Origin: Rallus limicola
Lineage: Eukaryota > Chordata > Aves > Gruiformes > Rallidae
Direction of reading: 5' to 3'
NCBI GenBank assembly: GCA_022605955.1
Contig: JAKCOZ010000014.1
Coordinates: 13,460,001 to 13,524,000 of the forward strand
Length of the DNA: 64,000 nt
The stretch's first letter is position 1. Every line of letters starts with the position of its first letter. The position numbers and the translations under genes are program-made. Below the pieces are notes generated by a model. It saw only the letters and a program-made list of their open reading frames with translations, did no database searches and had not been told where the DNA came from. Below are positions 1-12,839 of this stretch, piece by piece.

Positions 1-1839
1 AGTAGATGCAATAGAGGATCTGATTTCATTACACAGGTATCAAAACAATCCAGATATATCATAATTAATTATAAAAATTTTGAAGGGATGTTAAACCTGG
101 TCTTCCAGAACTTCATCATAAAAGGGGAAGATAGAGCTTAGTGCCATTCATTGTCAGATACTGGGTGTTGTGCTCTAACTGTAGGTCTGGTCTAGTAAAG
201 TAAGTTCTGTATTTCTTATTTGGCTGAAAGATTCAAGCTATTTCACACATGTTCTCATATGTGTATCCTTTTGATAACCATAAAGTAATTTACAGCAAGG
301 GAAAACCATCCATAACTCAGGCTTTACTGGCACATACCTAATACCACATTTGGCATCTGTTGCAAATAATTTTCAGGATTTGAATGATTAATTGTATAAA
401 AGCAGATTTAATATTGGCTAATAGCTTTAATTCTGGGCAACATTAATACTGTAGATTTAGCAACATTTTGCAGCATTTAGCTTTGAAACAGATTGCAGTG
501 TTATAAGTATTAGCTAATAATTTATAGCTTTGATGTTCATTTTAAACTAGTGTTTAATAACAAAACAAGAAGCACACCCCATGACTAAACAATATTTCCT
601 GATTATCTTTGTGTACCTCCATAATGCTTCCCTATCATATTTTTGTCCTATTAATATAACTTATAAAAAGTTATATACCATGGTAAATGCGGATCTATCA
701 GGAGGTTATAGGAAAAACCCCAGACATTTAGGCTGGCAATTTGATTTTACGAAAAACAGGAAGTCCAGGCTGAGGATGAAGACTATTTGCACTTGAAACA
801 ACAGAACAATTGGTTTGGAAAACAGTTTAATGTGTGAGCTGGCAGCTGTCCAAGGATCCCAGAAAGAACATCTTTTCTTTGCTCAAAAGCTTCCCAGTCT
901 CCTCCTGAACTCCTAGTTTATTGTGACAGCCAAAAGCTGCACAATCTAACCTCTCACCAGGTTTGGTGATCCTTTGCAGGGAGGGACAGAAATTGGTGAA
1001 TGTTTGATTCCACAAAACATATTTATAACTTGTGGGAATAAATTGGCAGAGAGATACATCTTCATGGACTACTTTTTGTGTGTACTTTCTTTCAACTACC
1101 ATTTTCCACCTTGCTTTTACCCTCTCTTTTCCCCATTCAAATGCCCACAGTCCAGTGGGTCCCTGTTCACTGATACTTGCTAAGAATTTAAGCCAAACAC
1201 TGTTATTGTTTTTCCTAGCAGCGAATCTGATGAGTATCCTAAAGGCTTCTTCTATGATTTATACTTTATTCAATTTGTATGCTATTGGCATTCTCAAATA
1301 CTACTATTTGTTATACACAAATATATCCATTTTCTGTTCACACATCAACCTCCAATATCACACTGATTTTTGCCCTCTCCTGAAAGCCTTGTATTAAGCT
1401 GAAAAATTAGCAGACATCTTCATTCTTGTGCAGCTCAACTCACAGGGAATGAGTTGCCAATAAAAGTAGAGAAAAGAAATGCTTAAAAGTGTTAAAGACG
1501 CTAATTGAGTTCCAGTTAACTTGGCCTGGCTGGAAGCCAGCATATCTAGCATGGTACTGAGAGAGAACAAAGATCTATGTGGTTCATATACTGCATATGT
1601 TTTTTCTAATGACAAAAATTGGTTTGTAACAGGAGCATTAGCAACATGTGTTAAGCATTTTTTCTCCTATTATATCACTTTGCTTAATGTTTCATTGTCT
1701 TCTTATGATTAAATCATTATTATTCAATGACCATGATTTAAAAGGGAAGAATGAGTAGAAAAGTACTGCCTGCAATTCCTTATCTAAAAAAGATATAGCA
1801 AAATTAGACAAAATATGGAAAAGAGCAAGTAAGTAGGAA
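1..1839. other. Unique AT-rich noncoding DNA
   Basis: No gene is recognised. The open frames here (up to 121 codons, at 1032-1397 +) overlap one another on both strands, have no family motif and are rich in Leu, Phe, Ser and Cys, as expected of chance frames in AT-rich DNA. The stretch around 360-560 is rich in TAAT cores but shows no clear module. Confidence 0.6.
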
Positions 1840-2365
1840 GAAAGAAACTGAATGGACTGGGATTCCTTGAGTTGACAGCAGAGGGGTGAGGACTGAAGGA
1901 TGGACTTAGAAGCTCATGATAGCAGTTGACAAGGCAAGTGATTATTCACCAAGTCACACACTATTTGAACTAGCTGTCACACAATGAAAAGGAGACCCAC
2001 CTAAAAGGGATGTTTTAAGTACCATTTTTGTTTCTAAATAACAGGAATGAACTTCTGGGATCTATTGCCACAGGAAACTGTGGAGGCAGAAGGTATCAGC
2101 AGGTTCAAAGAGGACTGGATAAATTCATGGAGATCAAGTTCATAAGCAGATGCTAACACAAATAGGCACGAATGCTTTTTCTGACATCCCTTATCCAGCA
2201 TTTGTGAGTGGCAGCAAAATACAAGGGAAAAGACCAGAGAGAGTAGACAGGGTTGCATGCTGATCCCAAATAGCATCTGTTATTCACTGTGGGGGACAAT
2301 ATATTGGATAGGAAAAGGAGGTAAAAAAATTGCCCTGTTGAGTTAGACCATCATTAACACCATCA
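1840..2365 (+). mobile_element. Ancient CR1 LINE 3' remnant
   Basis: This is the decayed 3' end of an old sauropsid-type CR1. In order it keeps echoes of the end of the reverse-transcriptase ORF (about 1850-1990), the segment around 'attgccacaggaaactgtgg' near 2065, the 'ggactggataaattcatgga' stretch near 2113, and a tail near 2335 resembling the 'gagttagacc' end known from non-avian sauropsid CR1 copies. No frame is open for long. Its divergence suggests it predates the avian-specific CR1 copies elsewhere in the window. Boundaries are approximate, and the 5' limit is the least certain. Confidence 0.65.
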
Positions 2366-4129
2366 TCACATTCTATATGCTCATCCTATATCCTGAGTTC
2401 TATATTCTTTTAGCATTCCCAGCACAAGATGGACCTCTTCGTGCTAAAGATGCAAGCAATCAAAATAAACATTGAGAAAGCACCCACAGGTCTACAGAAA
2501 CTGCATAGCATGCTTGCTGAAGGCATGATGTAGTTCCTAATTATTTGACAACATAATTTGTTCCAATTTTCCCCCCTCTTAAAGAAAACCCAACAACATT
2601 GCATCTAGAACTTTTAATAATGCATGTATTCTATCAATGAGGCATGTCTAGTTAGATGTGATTAGAGATGATAATGCCCTATTAACCTCAGGTTAGACTT
2701 AAAAAGGTAAAGCAAATACATCCCAAAAGAAAGCCAGTGTTCGTTTAATAACTTCCCTTTATTTTCCTCTGCTGGAAATCAGTACACTGCTATGGTAATT
2801 CACCTATTTTATACTCAAACCGTAATAACATACGGATCCAAGGAAAGAAAATTACCCTTCGTATAAAAGTATAAAATTAGCAGCACGTGTCCTTACTATG
2901 ATAATCAGAAGTACTTAAAGTTGACCTCAAAGCAAAAGTAATTGGGTCTCCACTCTTTTGTGTCTCTTAATTATCTCTGGAGGGGATACAAAAAATTGTC
3001 TTTTGTTTGTTTTCTGCATTAGAAATGCAGATGTTTTCTGCTGTGGAAGCCTTGAGACCCGAGACTGCACAAGAATCAAAACCCTGGAAGTGACTTACAC
3101 AAACAGGAAGGATTCTTATGTTTCTTTGGCCTTGAAATTAATGTAAAAACAAAGATACAGAGCACTAGAAAAAATGGTCAAGGGGAAAAGCAGTGTGCAT
3201 GCTTATCACTATATACAAGCTAGATAAATTTGTATGTCTGAAATATGCATTTTAGATTGTTCAGCATAGAAATGGGTGAGTTACATTTATATGCTTTTAT
3301 CCTCAGGTAAATAATGGATTTACCTCTCACTACGCACCCTGCAGGGCCAACACAATTCTTCCAAATAATTTTGGTATACCTGGCCCCTCAGTAAATTCTG
3401 CTAACAATGTAACTATTTTGATTGGCCCTTACCACTGGACTATGGCATGTGCCACTGCTTGCTGCTCAATGTATTTTCACGAGCATCTGTTTTTCTAATG
3501 AATACACAGCATTCCCCAGTGAAAGGAGGAAATGAGAGAAAATCATCTCACCCTTTTGAGTAGAGTTGTACTACAGGAGAATTCCACGTTAAAAATAGTT
3601 ACGTGTTTTCTGAAAGAATTTACATTGAATCCAGGAACAAATGGATGTCCTCTTTCTGTCTTTTTTGTCCCTCTAGCATAGTCTGCAGTAGATAACTACA
3701 AACTTGTTGCATTTTTGATTGGTTATTAGCTAGAAATTGTTGTTAATTTCTACTTTTTACAATAGAAAAAACCCATGCTGTTTTCTATTCTTTTCAATTC
3801 TCTTGCAAATAATTGCAACACAGCCTCTAGATTCTTAAACCAGGGCACCATAATAGTATGTTAATGCCATTCTCTCATTAGTGACGATTTCTTGATAAAG
3901 ACCTGTGGTTTGTAACAATATCTATTGAGAAACTTAAACCTAGACTTAACAAATCAAATAATAGCCAGTATTCACAAACTAGGTCGTTTCCGCACATAGT
4001 TCTTCCCCAAGAATAGCAAGAGAAGAATTAGATCTTTACCTAGTAATATTTTCTGTGTAAGTTTAGCCATAAGCACGAGTTGCATCTTTTAAAATAAACC
4101 GTTGAAATTTAACCAAGAACTCAGTGAGA
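2366..4129. other. Unique noncoding DNA
   Basis: No gene, RNA or repeat is recognised. Short frames at 2410-2604 (-) and 2958-3146 (+) are chance-like. The stretch around 3300-3500 is less AT-rich and could be a minor regulatory element, but nothing specific supports it. Confidence 0.55.
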
Positions 4130-4890
4130 GATGCAGCTATACCTCTATTGCACAATTCACTTTTAAGAAATGTGTTTCCCTCCCACCCTGCTTGCTGTCG
4201 TTTTTTGGTTCTTATACTAACCCCCAATGAAACAGCAGATTACACAAAGGCCAGTAACACCTCTCTGCCCAATCCCTCTCCGGCAGGAGATTGTTAAACA
4301 TTCCCTGAAAGATCTACTGACACGATGTTCTCCCACTGTCCAAACGTAGCACTATGCCAGCACCGCAGCCTTGTGCTAGGGAAAGCTCCCACCAACCAAA
4401 ATCAGAACAATACCTCCATCCTATCAGGCAGGAGGCTCTGGGGTGACCGTTGAGTGCACTCTGATTTTACAAACTGTCATATGGCGAGATAGTGGTGGGT
4501 TTCAATGCCGTCACCTTTTCAGTCAGCCCAGATGAACTAGAATCACCATTTCAGTTATATCATAGCTCGGGGCGAGAACATGTCACCCTCTTTATTTCCA
4601 GCTCGGAACAAGCTGCTTAGGCAGATGCTAACTGTGGTCCTCCCTGCCATGTTCTGTAGAGTGGCCTTTGTCTGGGTTAATTGAGCCCCCACTCCATTTA
4701 ATAGGCTGTTGAAGTCTTATTGAAACAGAGCTAGTGCCGCAGGTTAAATACATTGCAGTGCTCTTGTTAATCCCCTCATTAACGGAGCTGTAAAGCTTGT
4801 TGAGAGCTGTGAGTTTGCATATATTATCAGAGAGTTCTTCACTCAAGTGCTATCAATAAAATGACAAAGCCAGTTTGCAAATAGTGAAAT
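4130..4890. promoter_or_regulatory. Candidate conserved noncoding element (enhancer-like)
   Basis: This block stands out from its AT-rich surroundings. Complexity is high, there are no simple repeats, and several CpGs survive in an otherwise CpG-poor region (for example near 4345, 4500-4515, 4568 and 4735). It has clustered homeodomain-type sites: TTAATTGA at 4677-4684, a TAATCC (OTX/bicoid-type) site at 4768-4773, an ATTAAC site near 4779, and a TTTGCAT partial octamer near 4812. No frame here looks coding; the 72-codon frame at 4628-4846 (-) has no recognised motif. The call is inferred from composition and site clustering, and no cross-species alignment was available. Confidence 0.4.
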
Positions 4891-6479
4891 CAACAGTGAC
4901 ACAAAGCTAGATACCTTAAAAAAATAAAGAAGTTAATAACTGATAAATCTAATTTTCACACTTGGAGGATAAAAAAACCCAACAGGTTGAAGAACCTCCT
5001 TTTTTATTGGATGAACTTAAAACATGAATTATACAAACACGATTACTTTCCATGAGCAGAGAGAACAATGAGAAAAATACCACTTCAACAGTGGCTTCTG
5101 GCTGAGGTTTGGCTCGAACTGTTTAGAAGTAACTTAATGAGCCATGCACAGACTAGCTGCACTTAGCAAACCCAAAGAAAACAAATGAATCAATAACACA
5201 AAGTAAGAAGTAAACTTAGATATAAATACAATGGGACATACTGAGAAAGCTTCGTATGGTCTCTGAAGGAAAAGCAAGCAGAGTAGGCCCTGGAAAAAAT
5301 AAATGGGTGGTTAAGAGCAGCATTTAGCGAATCAGGGGTCCCTCACACCTGCCAGGCCTGCCCCAACACATGCACAGTGGGAGATGTCAAACTGTAAAGA
5401 AAAAGGAAGGCCGGACTGTGTGGATGATGTTCACCAGAACACAAGACAAGGAGTCTGAGCAGGAGAGGCAACCACTAAAAGCAGGGTGAGAGCAGAGCTG
5501 TCTGGAGGCCAAACCATCTGATGCTGATGTCCAAGGCACTTTGCAATGACCTTCATAGGGTCAACCAGCAGCCTTTTGCTTTCATGTTTTTCCTAATGCT
5601 GATCTGAAGCAACAATCTTCCTTGCAATAAGGAAGACAGAACTATCTAAAAATATCTTTTTGTGCATATTCATATTTTACCTCATTGCATGCATGATGCT
5701 GTAGAGAAGCCCATAAGTAAAAATAATGACTAACACCACCAAAACTGAACTGTTCAGTGTTGATTTAGTGCTGATTTCAACTTTCCCCTCTCTGTCTCTG
5801 CCCAGTGAATCCATATGGTTTAGAAAAGCCCAGTGGAGTAATTTCAGAAACATGACAGCCACAGCTGACTCCTTTACAGATACTCTCATAAGTTCTTTTT
5901 CTAAAATGCAATATGAATGCCCCTGGTTGCCCCTTATTTTCCAACTCCTGCTCTGACTTGCTGGCCTGTAAGAAAACTTCATTCACATTCTTTTCTTAAC
6001 AGCCCCACCTGTATAAGAATTAGTTATAATTCTGATCAGGGCCTTCTTTTATAGCCCAGCATAAAGCACAAGCAAAATTTGCCCATCTATCCTACCAATC
6101 TACACTACGACTTGGTACCAGTGACGGGACTGTACAGTGACTCCAGTACAGGGAACTCTTCACAGATTAATGAGAACTGGGTCTTCTTGAGCACTTTCAA
6201 AACTTAACCCTGAATGTTTTCTTCTAGGATTGATTGAATCCTATGCCTTTCCTGAACACATATTTAGGGAAATGAGGACTGTATACTATCATTTTTTTCT
6301 ACTGTAGTTTTATGTTTTCTTCTTTTTTTTTAAACTTGGAAATGACTAGAAAGTGGGGTTTTGGGTTATTTGGGTTTTAATTTTTCCTCTTTCTTTACCC
6401 ACAAATAATATTGCTATGAACTTTATATAGCTTGATATAGATGCAAAATCTTTCAAAATTCTCAGCTTGCACACAAAAA
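4891..6479. other. Unique noncoding DNA
   Basis: No gene is recognised. Overlapping frames on both strands at 5677-5986 (up to 101 codons) are mutually exclusive and carry no known motif. A degenerate G/T-rich patch lies near 6353-6385. The right edge runs into a CR1 fragment. Confidence 0.55.
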
Positions 6480-7096
6480 AATAATCTGAGAAAAATTAGA
6501 CATGACCTGGCAATGTACACTCACATCCCAGAAGGCCAACAGTATCCTGGGCTGCATCAAAAGCAGCACAGCCAGCAGGTTGAGGGAGGTGATTCTGCCC
6601 CTCTACTTAACTCTTATGAAACTCCACCTGCAGTACTGTGTTCAACTCTGGGGTCTACAGCATGAGAAAGACATGGACCTGTTGGAGCAGGTCCAGAGGA
6701 GAGCCACAAAGATGATCAGAGGGCTGGAGCACGTCTGCTATGAAGACAGGCTGAGATACTTGGGCTTGTTCAGTCTGGAGAAGAGAAGGTTCTGGGGACA
6801 CCATCAATCTATAAAGGGGGCTTATAAGAAAGAATGAGAGAGAATTTTTACCAAGGTATGTAGTGACAGGACAAGGGGCAATGGTTTTAAACATAAAGAA
6901 AGTGGAGAGGAGGTTTAGTCTGGACACAAGGAAGAAATGTTTTATGATGAGGGTGGTGAGAATAAGTTTCCCAGAGAAGTTGTGTGTATCTCATAATTGG
7001 AAATGTCCAAGGTCAAGGTCTAGTGAAAGATGTCCTTTCCCCAGGCAAGGGATTGGACTAGATGAACCTTAAACCCCCCTTCCAACCCAAACCACT
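6480..7096 (+). mobile_element. CR1 LINE, 5'-truncated 3' end
   Basis: A 5'-truncated CR1 retrotransposon. The frame at 6502-6837 reads through the C-terminal end of the CR1 reverse-transcriptase ORF, with motifs such as KANSILGCI, LQYCVQLWGLQ and VQRRATKMIRGLE that are diagnostic of the family. It loses register after about 6800. The 3' untranslated part follows (about 6850-7096) and ends in the CR1 'ggactagatgaacctt' and 'ccaacccaaacca' signature just before 7096. The catalytic half of the reverse transcriptase, the endonuclease and ORF1 are missing, so the copy is inactive. 5' truncation is the usual outcome of CR1 insertion. Confidence 0.9.
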
Positions 7097-7371
7097 ACCT
7101 GGAACAGTCAAATGTTGGTCCCTTTGCTATATGCCAGAGATAAAAAAAAAAAATTCCTTCAAAATATTTTTACCTTAATCATAGTAATAATAGAAATGGT
7201 AATTTTTTTCATCACAATAGGCTTTTGGGCAAAGTTTAATTGCTGTCATCATGGGGATTTTGCCACATCTTAAAATTTAGACTGTAAGTTTTGAGGGACA
7301 ACCTGCAGCAATTATGACTGATTTGGGAGCAATCACAGATAAATATCTTGTTATGTGCCCACTGTTCAGCA

Positions 7372-7478
7372 GGGCCTGGCACCTGACCAAGGTCCCTGCC
7401 CATGGCAGGGAGGTTGGAACTAGGTTATCTTTGAGGTCCCTTCCAACCCAAAGCATTCTTTGATGCTATGATTCTACA
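7372..7478 (+). mobile_element. CR1 LINE 3'-terminal fragment
   Basis: A short CR1 3' end. It keeps the 'ccatggcagggaggttggaa' segment, the 'gaggtcccttccaaccc' segment and the terminal 'gatgctatgattctac' tail. It has its own 3' terminus, so it is a separate insertion from the CR1 ending near 7096 rather than a continuation of it. No coding part remains. Confidence 0.88.
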
Positions 7479-10400
7479 AAGGTCTCTTATGCCACTTCTT
7501 AACATCAAACATATAATGCTTAAAACTTGCACTCCTTTTTTCACTTGAGTTAGAAGTGGCAGTGGGAGAAAAGGTAGCAGCCATGGTCAGGAAGCTCAAC
7601 ACAGTTCTTGAGAGCTGGCAGGTCTGCAAGTGTGTCTGGCAATAAATGATGTTAGGTTTTCCGAGTCTATATACTGTTTAACATCAAGGGTGTCATATTT
7701 AACTTCAGAACCACAATGACTGCTTTTTACTGGATGAATTACTCTTTACCTAGCTGCAGGTAGTGCTAACCACAGCTTCAGGTCTACCAGTTCAGCTGTC
7801 TCACTCCAAGAACACGTGCCTTGCCATCATGGAGACTTACTGTCATTTGCATGGAGATGCCTTTACTAACTTAAGCAGTATAAAATGCATGTAAGCCCAT
7901 GCTCCTGCACAGACTGGAAAAATCAGGAAACTGCTATTTCAAACTACATTATTCAGTCATTCCCAAGTCTGCAGAGAAGAGGATCACTCCAGTACAGTAC
8001 ACACAAGGTAACTGTCAGGATTTCTGCAGCAAAAACCATTCCTCTTCTCTACCAAGTCAGCCTGCCTGACTTGGTAGACCCAGCAAAGTACACTTTGAAA
8101 TGTCTGCATCTTTCACATACATTTTCATTATTTATATAAATCAAAACTTTCATATACATTCCTCTCCCTTCTTTTCTCTGTAAAATAAAAACGGGAAGCG
8201 ATGACCTAAGTGGGGAAAAGGGTCTCTCACTACCTGGCATATTGGATGGGAGTTGCCAGTTTCCTTTCCATGAAAAGTATACAGTTTAATAGTATTTCTA
8301 TGAATAATTAAAGCCTACAGGTAGCATCAAGTGACTCCCCAGAACACTCACCAGAACTTAACAGTTCTTGATCAAAATGGGACTGTGAGTGAATGTAAGC
8401 CAAAAATTTTTAGTGGAATTTCCTCCTCCTCCTATTTGCCTCTCATGAAAATATTCCACCAGAAACATTTTTTACTGGCTCTTTCAAATATTGAGCCTGT
8501 AGGCAGGCAGTGGCTGAATAAATATTCTACGGCTAGCAAGGGTCCAATGAATGACTGTCCATCTGTACAAAGCTTGCTTTGCTCCCCATGGATCTAAAAT
8601 GGCACCTGTTAAGCAACACACAGATGGGTTTTATGTTTGCCAGTTGATCTAAATAGGGATAGTCATCTTATTGATGGTGATCCTTGGCTGGCCACAATGC
8701 TAACAAAAAAAAAAAAAAAGAAGTCTTGGCATAGGAGCACTATTAATTTAGTTTTTTAAATATTTATTTAGCTAGATTTGAATAAAATGGCTTTTTATTT
8801 AATTTTTGCTTGCTACCAGATAAGGCAGACTGGCATTTTATCTGAAGAGGTGAATATCTAGCATTAATCAATAACTCAGCTTGTGAGTATTTCAGAAAAA
8901 TCTATTCTACTGGCAACTTCCCTCTGAGGCTACAACAAGCAAAGAACATTGTCTGTTTGACTTTACCTATCCTACAATGCCTCACTGGGCTAGAGAAGCC
9001 CATGTGATATGATACCTCTTCAGTGTTGTGTTCTACTGTCATACACCAATGCTTTATTGTTCAGAACCTACTCACTCACCCTGTTAACATCTAGTCTTCC
9101 ATTGCACACAGTTTCCATACGCTTACAACATGCAAACACTGTCTGCTCAATTCAATGCTATGCTTTAGCTAAGCAACAGGGATTTGAAGGCAATGGTAAC
9201 GTGATCCCTTTTTCTTTCAGTCAGTCAAAAGGAGCCTTTGCTAAGAAGAATTTGATTGACAGAAGAATAAATTATTTCTTTATTTCACAGCTTTTTTAGT
9301 CTAATCTTTTCTAAGTCTTTATTTCATTTCTTGTGTTGCTCCCCAATTCCTGTGAGTAAATTATCATGGTAATAATACAGGACATCAGTTTCATGTAGTA
9401 GTCTTGCTTCACAGTACCAACCCTTATCTCTTGCTATCAAAATCTCTGGTAAATTCCAATGTCCTTGCTTGCTTACAAATGGGGATGGCAAATGTTTTTC
9501 CACACTTGGCCTAGGCATGTGCTGAAGTGTGATAACTGCACATAATGTTTGCAAAAGATGAATGGTTTTTGGTAGAGTTTTTTGTTTGTTTGTTTTGAGA
9601 TTGCTAAAACTTTATTTCTACAGACAGTTCAAGGAAGAGGTTTGTTCAGACCACACTAAAAAATATAATTCAGAGAATTAGGTTGACTTTTCTGTGTAGC
9701 CTGGAGTTTTCATTTGTGGATGAGCAGATCTCCTTCTAGAACTTGAAGGGATTTTGGCCATTTTAGAAGATCACGTGGTTAGAAGAGTGCTCCATATACT
9801 TTTGGTGTGCTCTTCAGGAACACAAAAAAAAGCTCAGCAATGTAATACTGAGCTTCAAACAACTGCTTTTGCACATTAGAGAGAGAAGAATTCCTGGGTT
9901 GTACTGAACCTACATTTATCACACATTAAAATAAAAGAAAAAAGAACAGGCAAACAGCAGTATTTACAGGAAATCACTATGGAATAATGTTCAAATGAAC
10001 CAAGAGGCACTGATGTTAAAATAAAGTTATTTCAGCACCTTTGTCCCCACAGAGGGAAAATAACCCAGTGAACTTTTCAGGACATTGGAATACCACAGTC
10101 TCTCTGCTAAGCTCTTTCCCTCAAGGAAAAAATGTTCTGATAGCATTGGCTGCATGTAGACTGCAGTTTTTAAACAGCTACTTCCCTGTACTTGGGCGTT
10201 GAATACCCTATAGGCACTTGAAATTCCCATGCATGAGGATAGATGAATTTGCCTAGAGAGTCCTCAGAATGAAGTGTTTTGCTTTCAAAAGCATTTGAGT
10301 TATCTCAGATAACTCAACAGAGAAATCAACCGCCTCCTGTATGATATGAAAAGAATGTGTTTCTAAAAATGGCATTTTCTTTTTAAGTCTTTTCCCTCAA

Positions 10401-12839
10401 GAGCTTTAAAGAAAGAAAATTGTTTGTTAGGTTTGGAAAGCCTTTTTTTGGCATAAATGCCTTGACATCTTTCAAAAACAGAGAGGGGAAGCTTACAAGG
10501 AGAGCCATCCACTGTAAACTTAGAACAAGGATACTAACATACTGTGCACTTGGACCAAGAATCCCTTGTTAATCATCTCTCCATGAAGTCAGCAAAGAGA
10601 TTTCTGTGACTAAACATTTGACTAAATATTGAAAAATAACAGCTAAGAAAAACATGAAGAAAAATGAATTGATGAAGTACAAGGTCTTTTCTTTTGATAA
10701 ACTAGTTTTTGGCTCTGTCATGGAATCTGTATTGACCGCTTGAACAGGAGGAGCTCAGTGCAACTAATTTGTCTTCTCATATACCGTGGCACCACAAAAC
10801 GATCCGCAATAGCTGCAGTGCACAAAAATGGGGATGACAAAGTTTTAACTGTTCCTAGTCAGGTACTGCCCAGATCTCAGGGCTCCAGCAGAGCCTGTTG
10901 CATCCTCTCAGCACAGAACATGACAAGGCCTTGACTCCTCATCTCTCTGTTTCACTTGAGCAAATGTGTTAATAGATCTAACGCCATCTTATTTTCTCAC
11001 TTTGGTTCGACAGAAGGTGACCAGACAACGAGTGTGAGGTCATTTTGGAAAAGGGAGGACTGCTGAGGTAAGGGTCATTGAAGAGGCAAGGTGCAAGAGT
11101 TCAGGATCTTGCCTCCTGGGAAAACTAAAGTTTGCACTCTGATTTCTACATTTTTACAAATTCCTTGTCATGACTTATATCTCCATCTCTTTAGCCCATT
11201 TATCTTCCTCACCGGAGATCATCTCTCCCTCATTTGGTGGATGGGAAGAAATGTCCAAAATTTGCAGAAAGATGTGCAATTGTCCCTAGATGTAGGTTGA
11301 ACACATCACCATCACCGCCCATATATAATTGCAGAACCTCCTTCAGAGTTAAATTCACTTTCTTCACTGAGGAATAGAGAGGCTCAAAGTTGCTGTAACT
11401 TATGCTAACTGCTTACAGTTGCAAATCAAAGAGCTGCTGCTGCAGCTGGACAGCCATAGGGGACAATGTAAAGATTTATGCTTCTGTACTCCTAGAGAGG
11501 TTGCAATTAGAGCTGCATGGGAGCTGTCACAGCAGTTGCCTCTCTAACAGGATCCCGCAGGAGGATGAATCAGCTTATTCTGGAGTCAATTTTACACAGC
11601 AGATTTGGCTCAGCTAGAAATTTACCATCAGATCAAAACACAGAAAGCTGAACAATCCTCAGCAGTCTGCAACAATTCTGCTCAGTTTTACTCCTTATTA
11701 TGCTTACAGCACAGTCCTGACACCTTTGCTATTCACTCCAGTACATCTAGGTGTGTGCCCAGAAGAGAAGGCTCCACAGCCTGATTTTCAGGTGCAATGA
11801 AAAAGTTGAGGTAAATTCTTTCACTGTAGTATTGACAGACACTTGTTTGATCTCAAAGGGGCAGACTGGATCACTGTGTGCTACCTGAGCATCCAAGGCT
11901 CTCTGTTCTAAACCCAAAACAACCTTGCAGAAAAGGAAACACTTCTGAGTGTAGCCGTCATCCTCCATGTACAAATACTCACCATCCCATGAGCAGGAGA
12001 GTAAGACTGGCCATTTTGTGAGAGTGCCAAAAAGACAGAAGGCCATCTGGTGCTGTAGACTAATCTAACAGCACTGAAAGTCAATACAACCTGGTTGGTA
12101 TACAGTGCATAAGGCTGTCTTACAGACAGATTAGTCCCCATAGTCAGGGGAGACTGGACATTACGTTATCTGCGCTAGAGAAGCAAACACTGACAAGCTG
12201 TAAGAGACAACCTGGTAATGTGGCCCTCAGAAAGAGCAGAGATTAGGAAGATGATCATAGATTTGTTCAGGATTAAGAATTTTGGAAAACAAAGTGGCAA
12301 ATGTATTTGACTCAGATGCAAATTAGTGTGTGTAATTTCCTTCCTGGCATAATTTAAGACATGCTATCATTTGTACAGGTAGTTTGCAAGAGTGTAAAGT
12401 TGTTATGAAGATAATATGGAAAGAAAGAGAGGAAGCTGAGATTCAAATGGAAAAAGTAAAAAGTTACTGCCAACACATGCAATCACTCTGGCATAACTGT
12501 GGCCTGTGGTGTTCATTGCATTAAATGTGATAGTACCATATGTTTATACAAACATAGGGTGCTGAAAGACAGTACGTTTACATGCACAATATGTCACTTT
12601 CCTGAGTGGGAGAACAGGACCAGTTACCATACTCGAGGGTGGAAGAACAGTCAGTGTTGTACGTGCAGTTAGGTAAAAATGTATGCAGTCATCCTGTGAA
12701 TTGCAGACCAATAGTTTGCTTTCAGTATCTGCTAAATTATTTGCAGTGGTGACTACAAAATACTTAGACTGTAGTGGGATTTATACACTATGAGCTCTGC
12801 AAAGGAGACAATCTGTTAAAATTCTTTGAGTGAGTCAGA
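7479..12839. other. Unique noncoding DNA
   Basis: No gene is recognised. Contents include a run of 15 A at 8705-8719, a T/G-rich patch at 9575-9597, a perfect 23-bp palindrome at 10,295-10,317 and a somewhat higher-complexity patch at about 11,400-11,600 (TTAG/ATTAG and CAGCTG sites) that might be a weak regulatory element. The overlapping minus-strand frames at 11,747-12,141 include a good donor-like GTGAGT (reverse of 11,977-11,982), but no convincing exon pair or protein family could be assigned. Confidence 0.5.
10295..10317. repeat. Perfect 23-bp palindrome
   Basis: Two 11-bp arms, 'ttgagttatct' and 'agataactcaa', flank a single central C. The match is perfect. It could be chance, a small snap-back mutation or a dimeric binding site; nothing nearby decides between them. 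Confidence 0.9.

Noticed and set aside
6353..6385. GGGTT-like patch considered as interstitial telomeric repeat
   Set aside because: No true TTAGGG tandem units; only a degenerate G/T-rich stretch.
11747..12141. Overlapping minus frames (99 and 77 codons) with a GTGAGT donor-like site at the complement of 11,977-11,982
   Set aside because: The implied exon would be only about 70 bp, the upstream acceptor has a poor pyrimidine tract, and neither frame matches a family I know.
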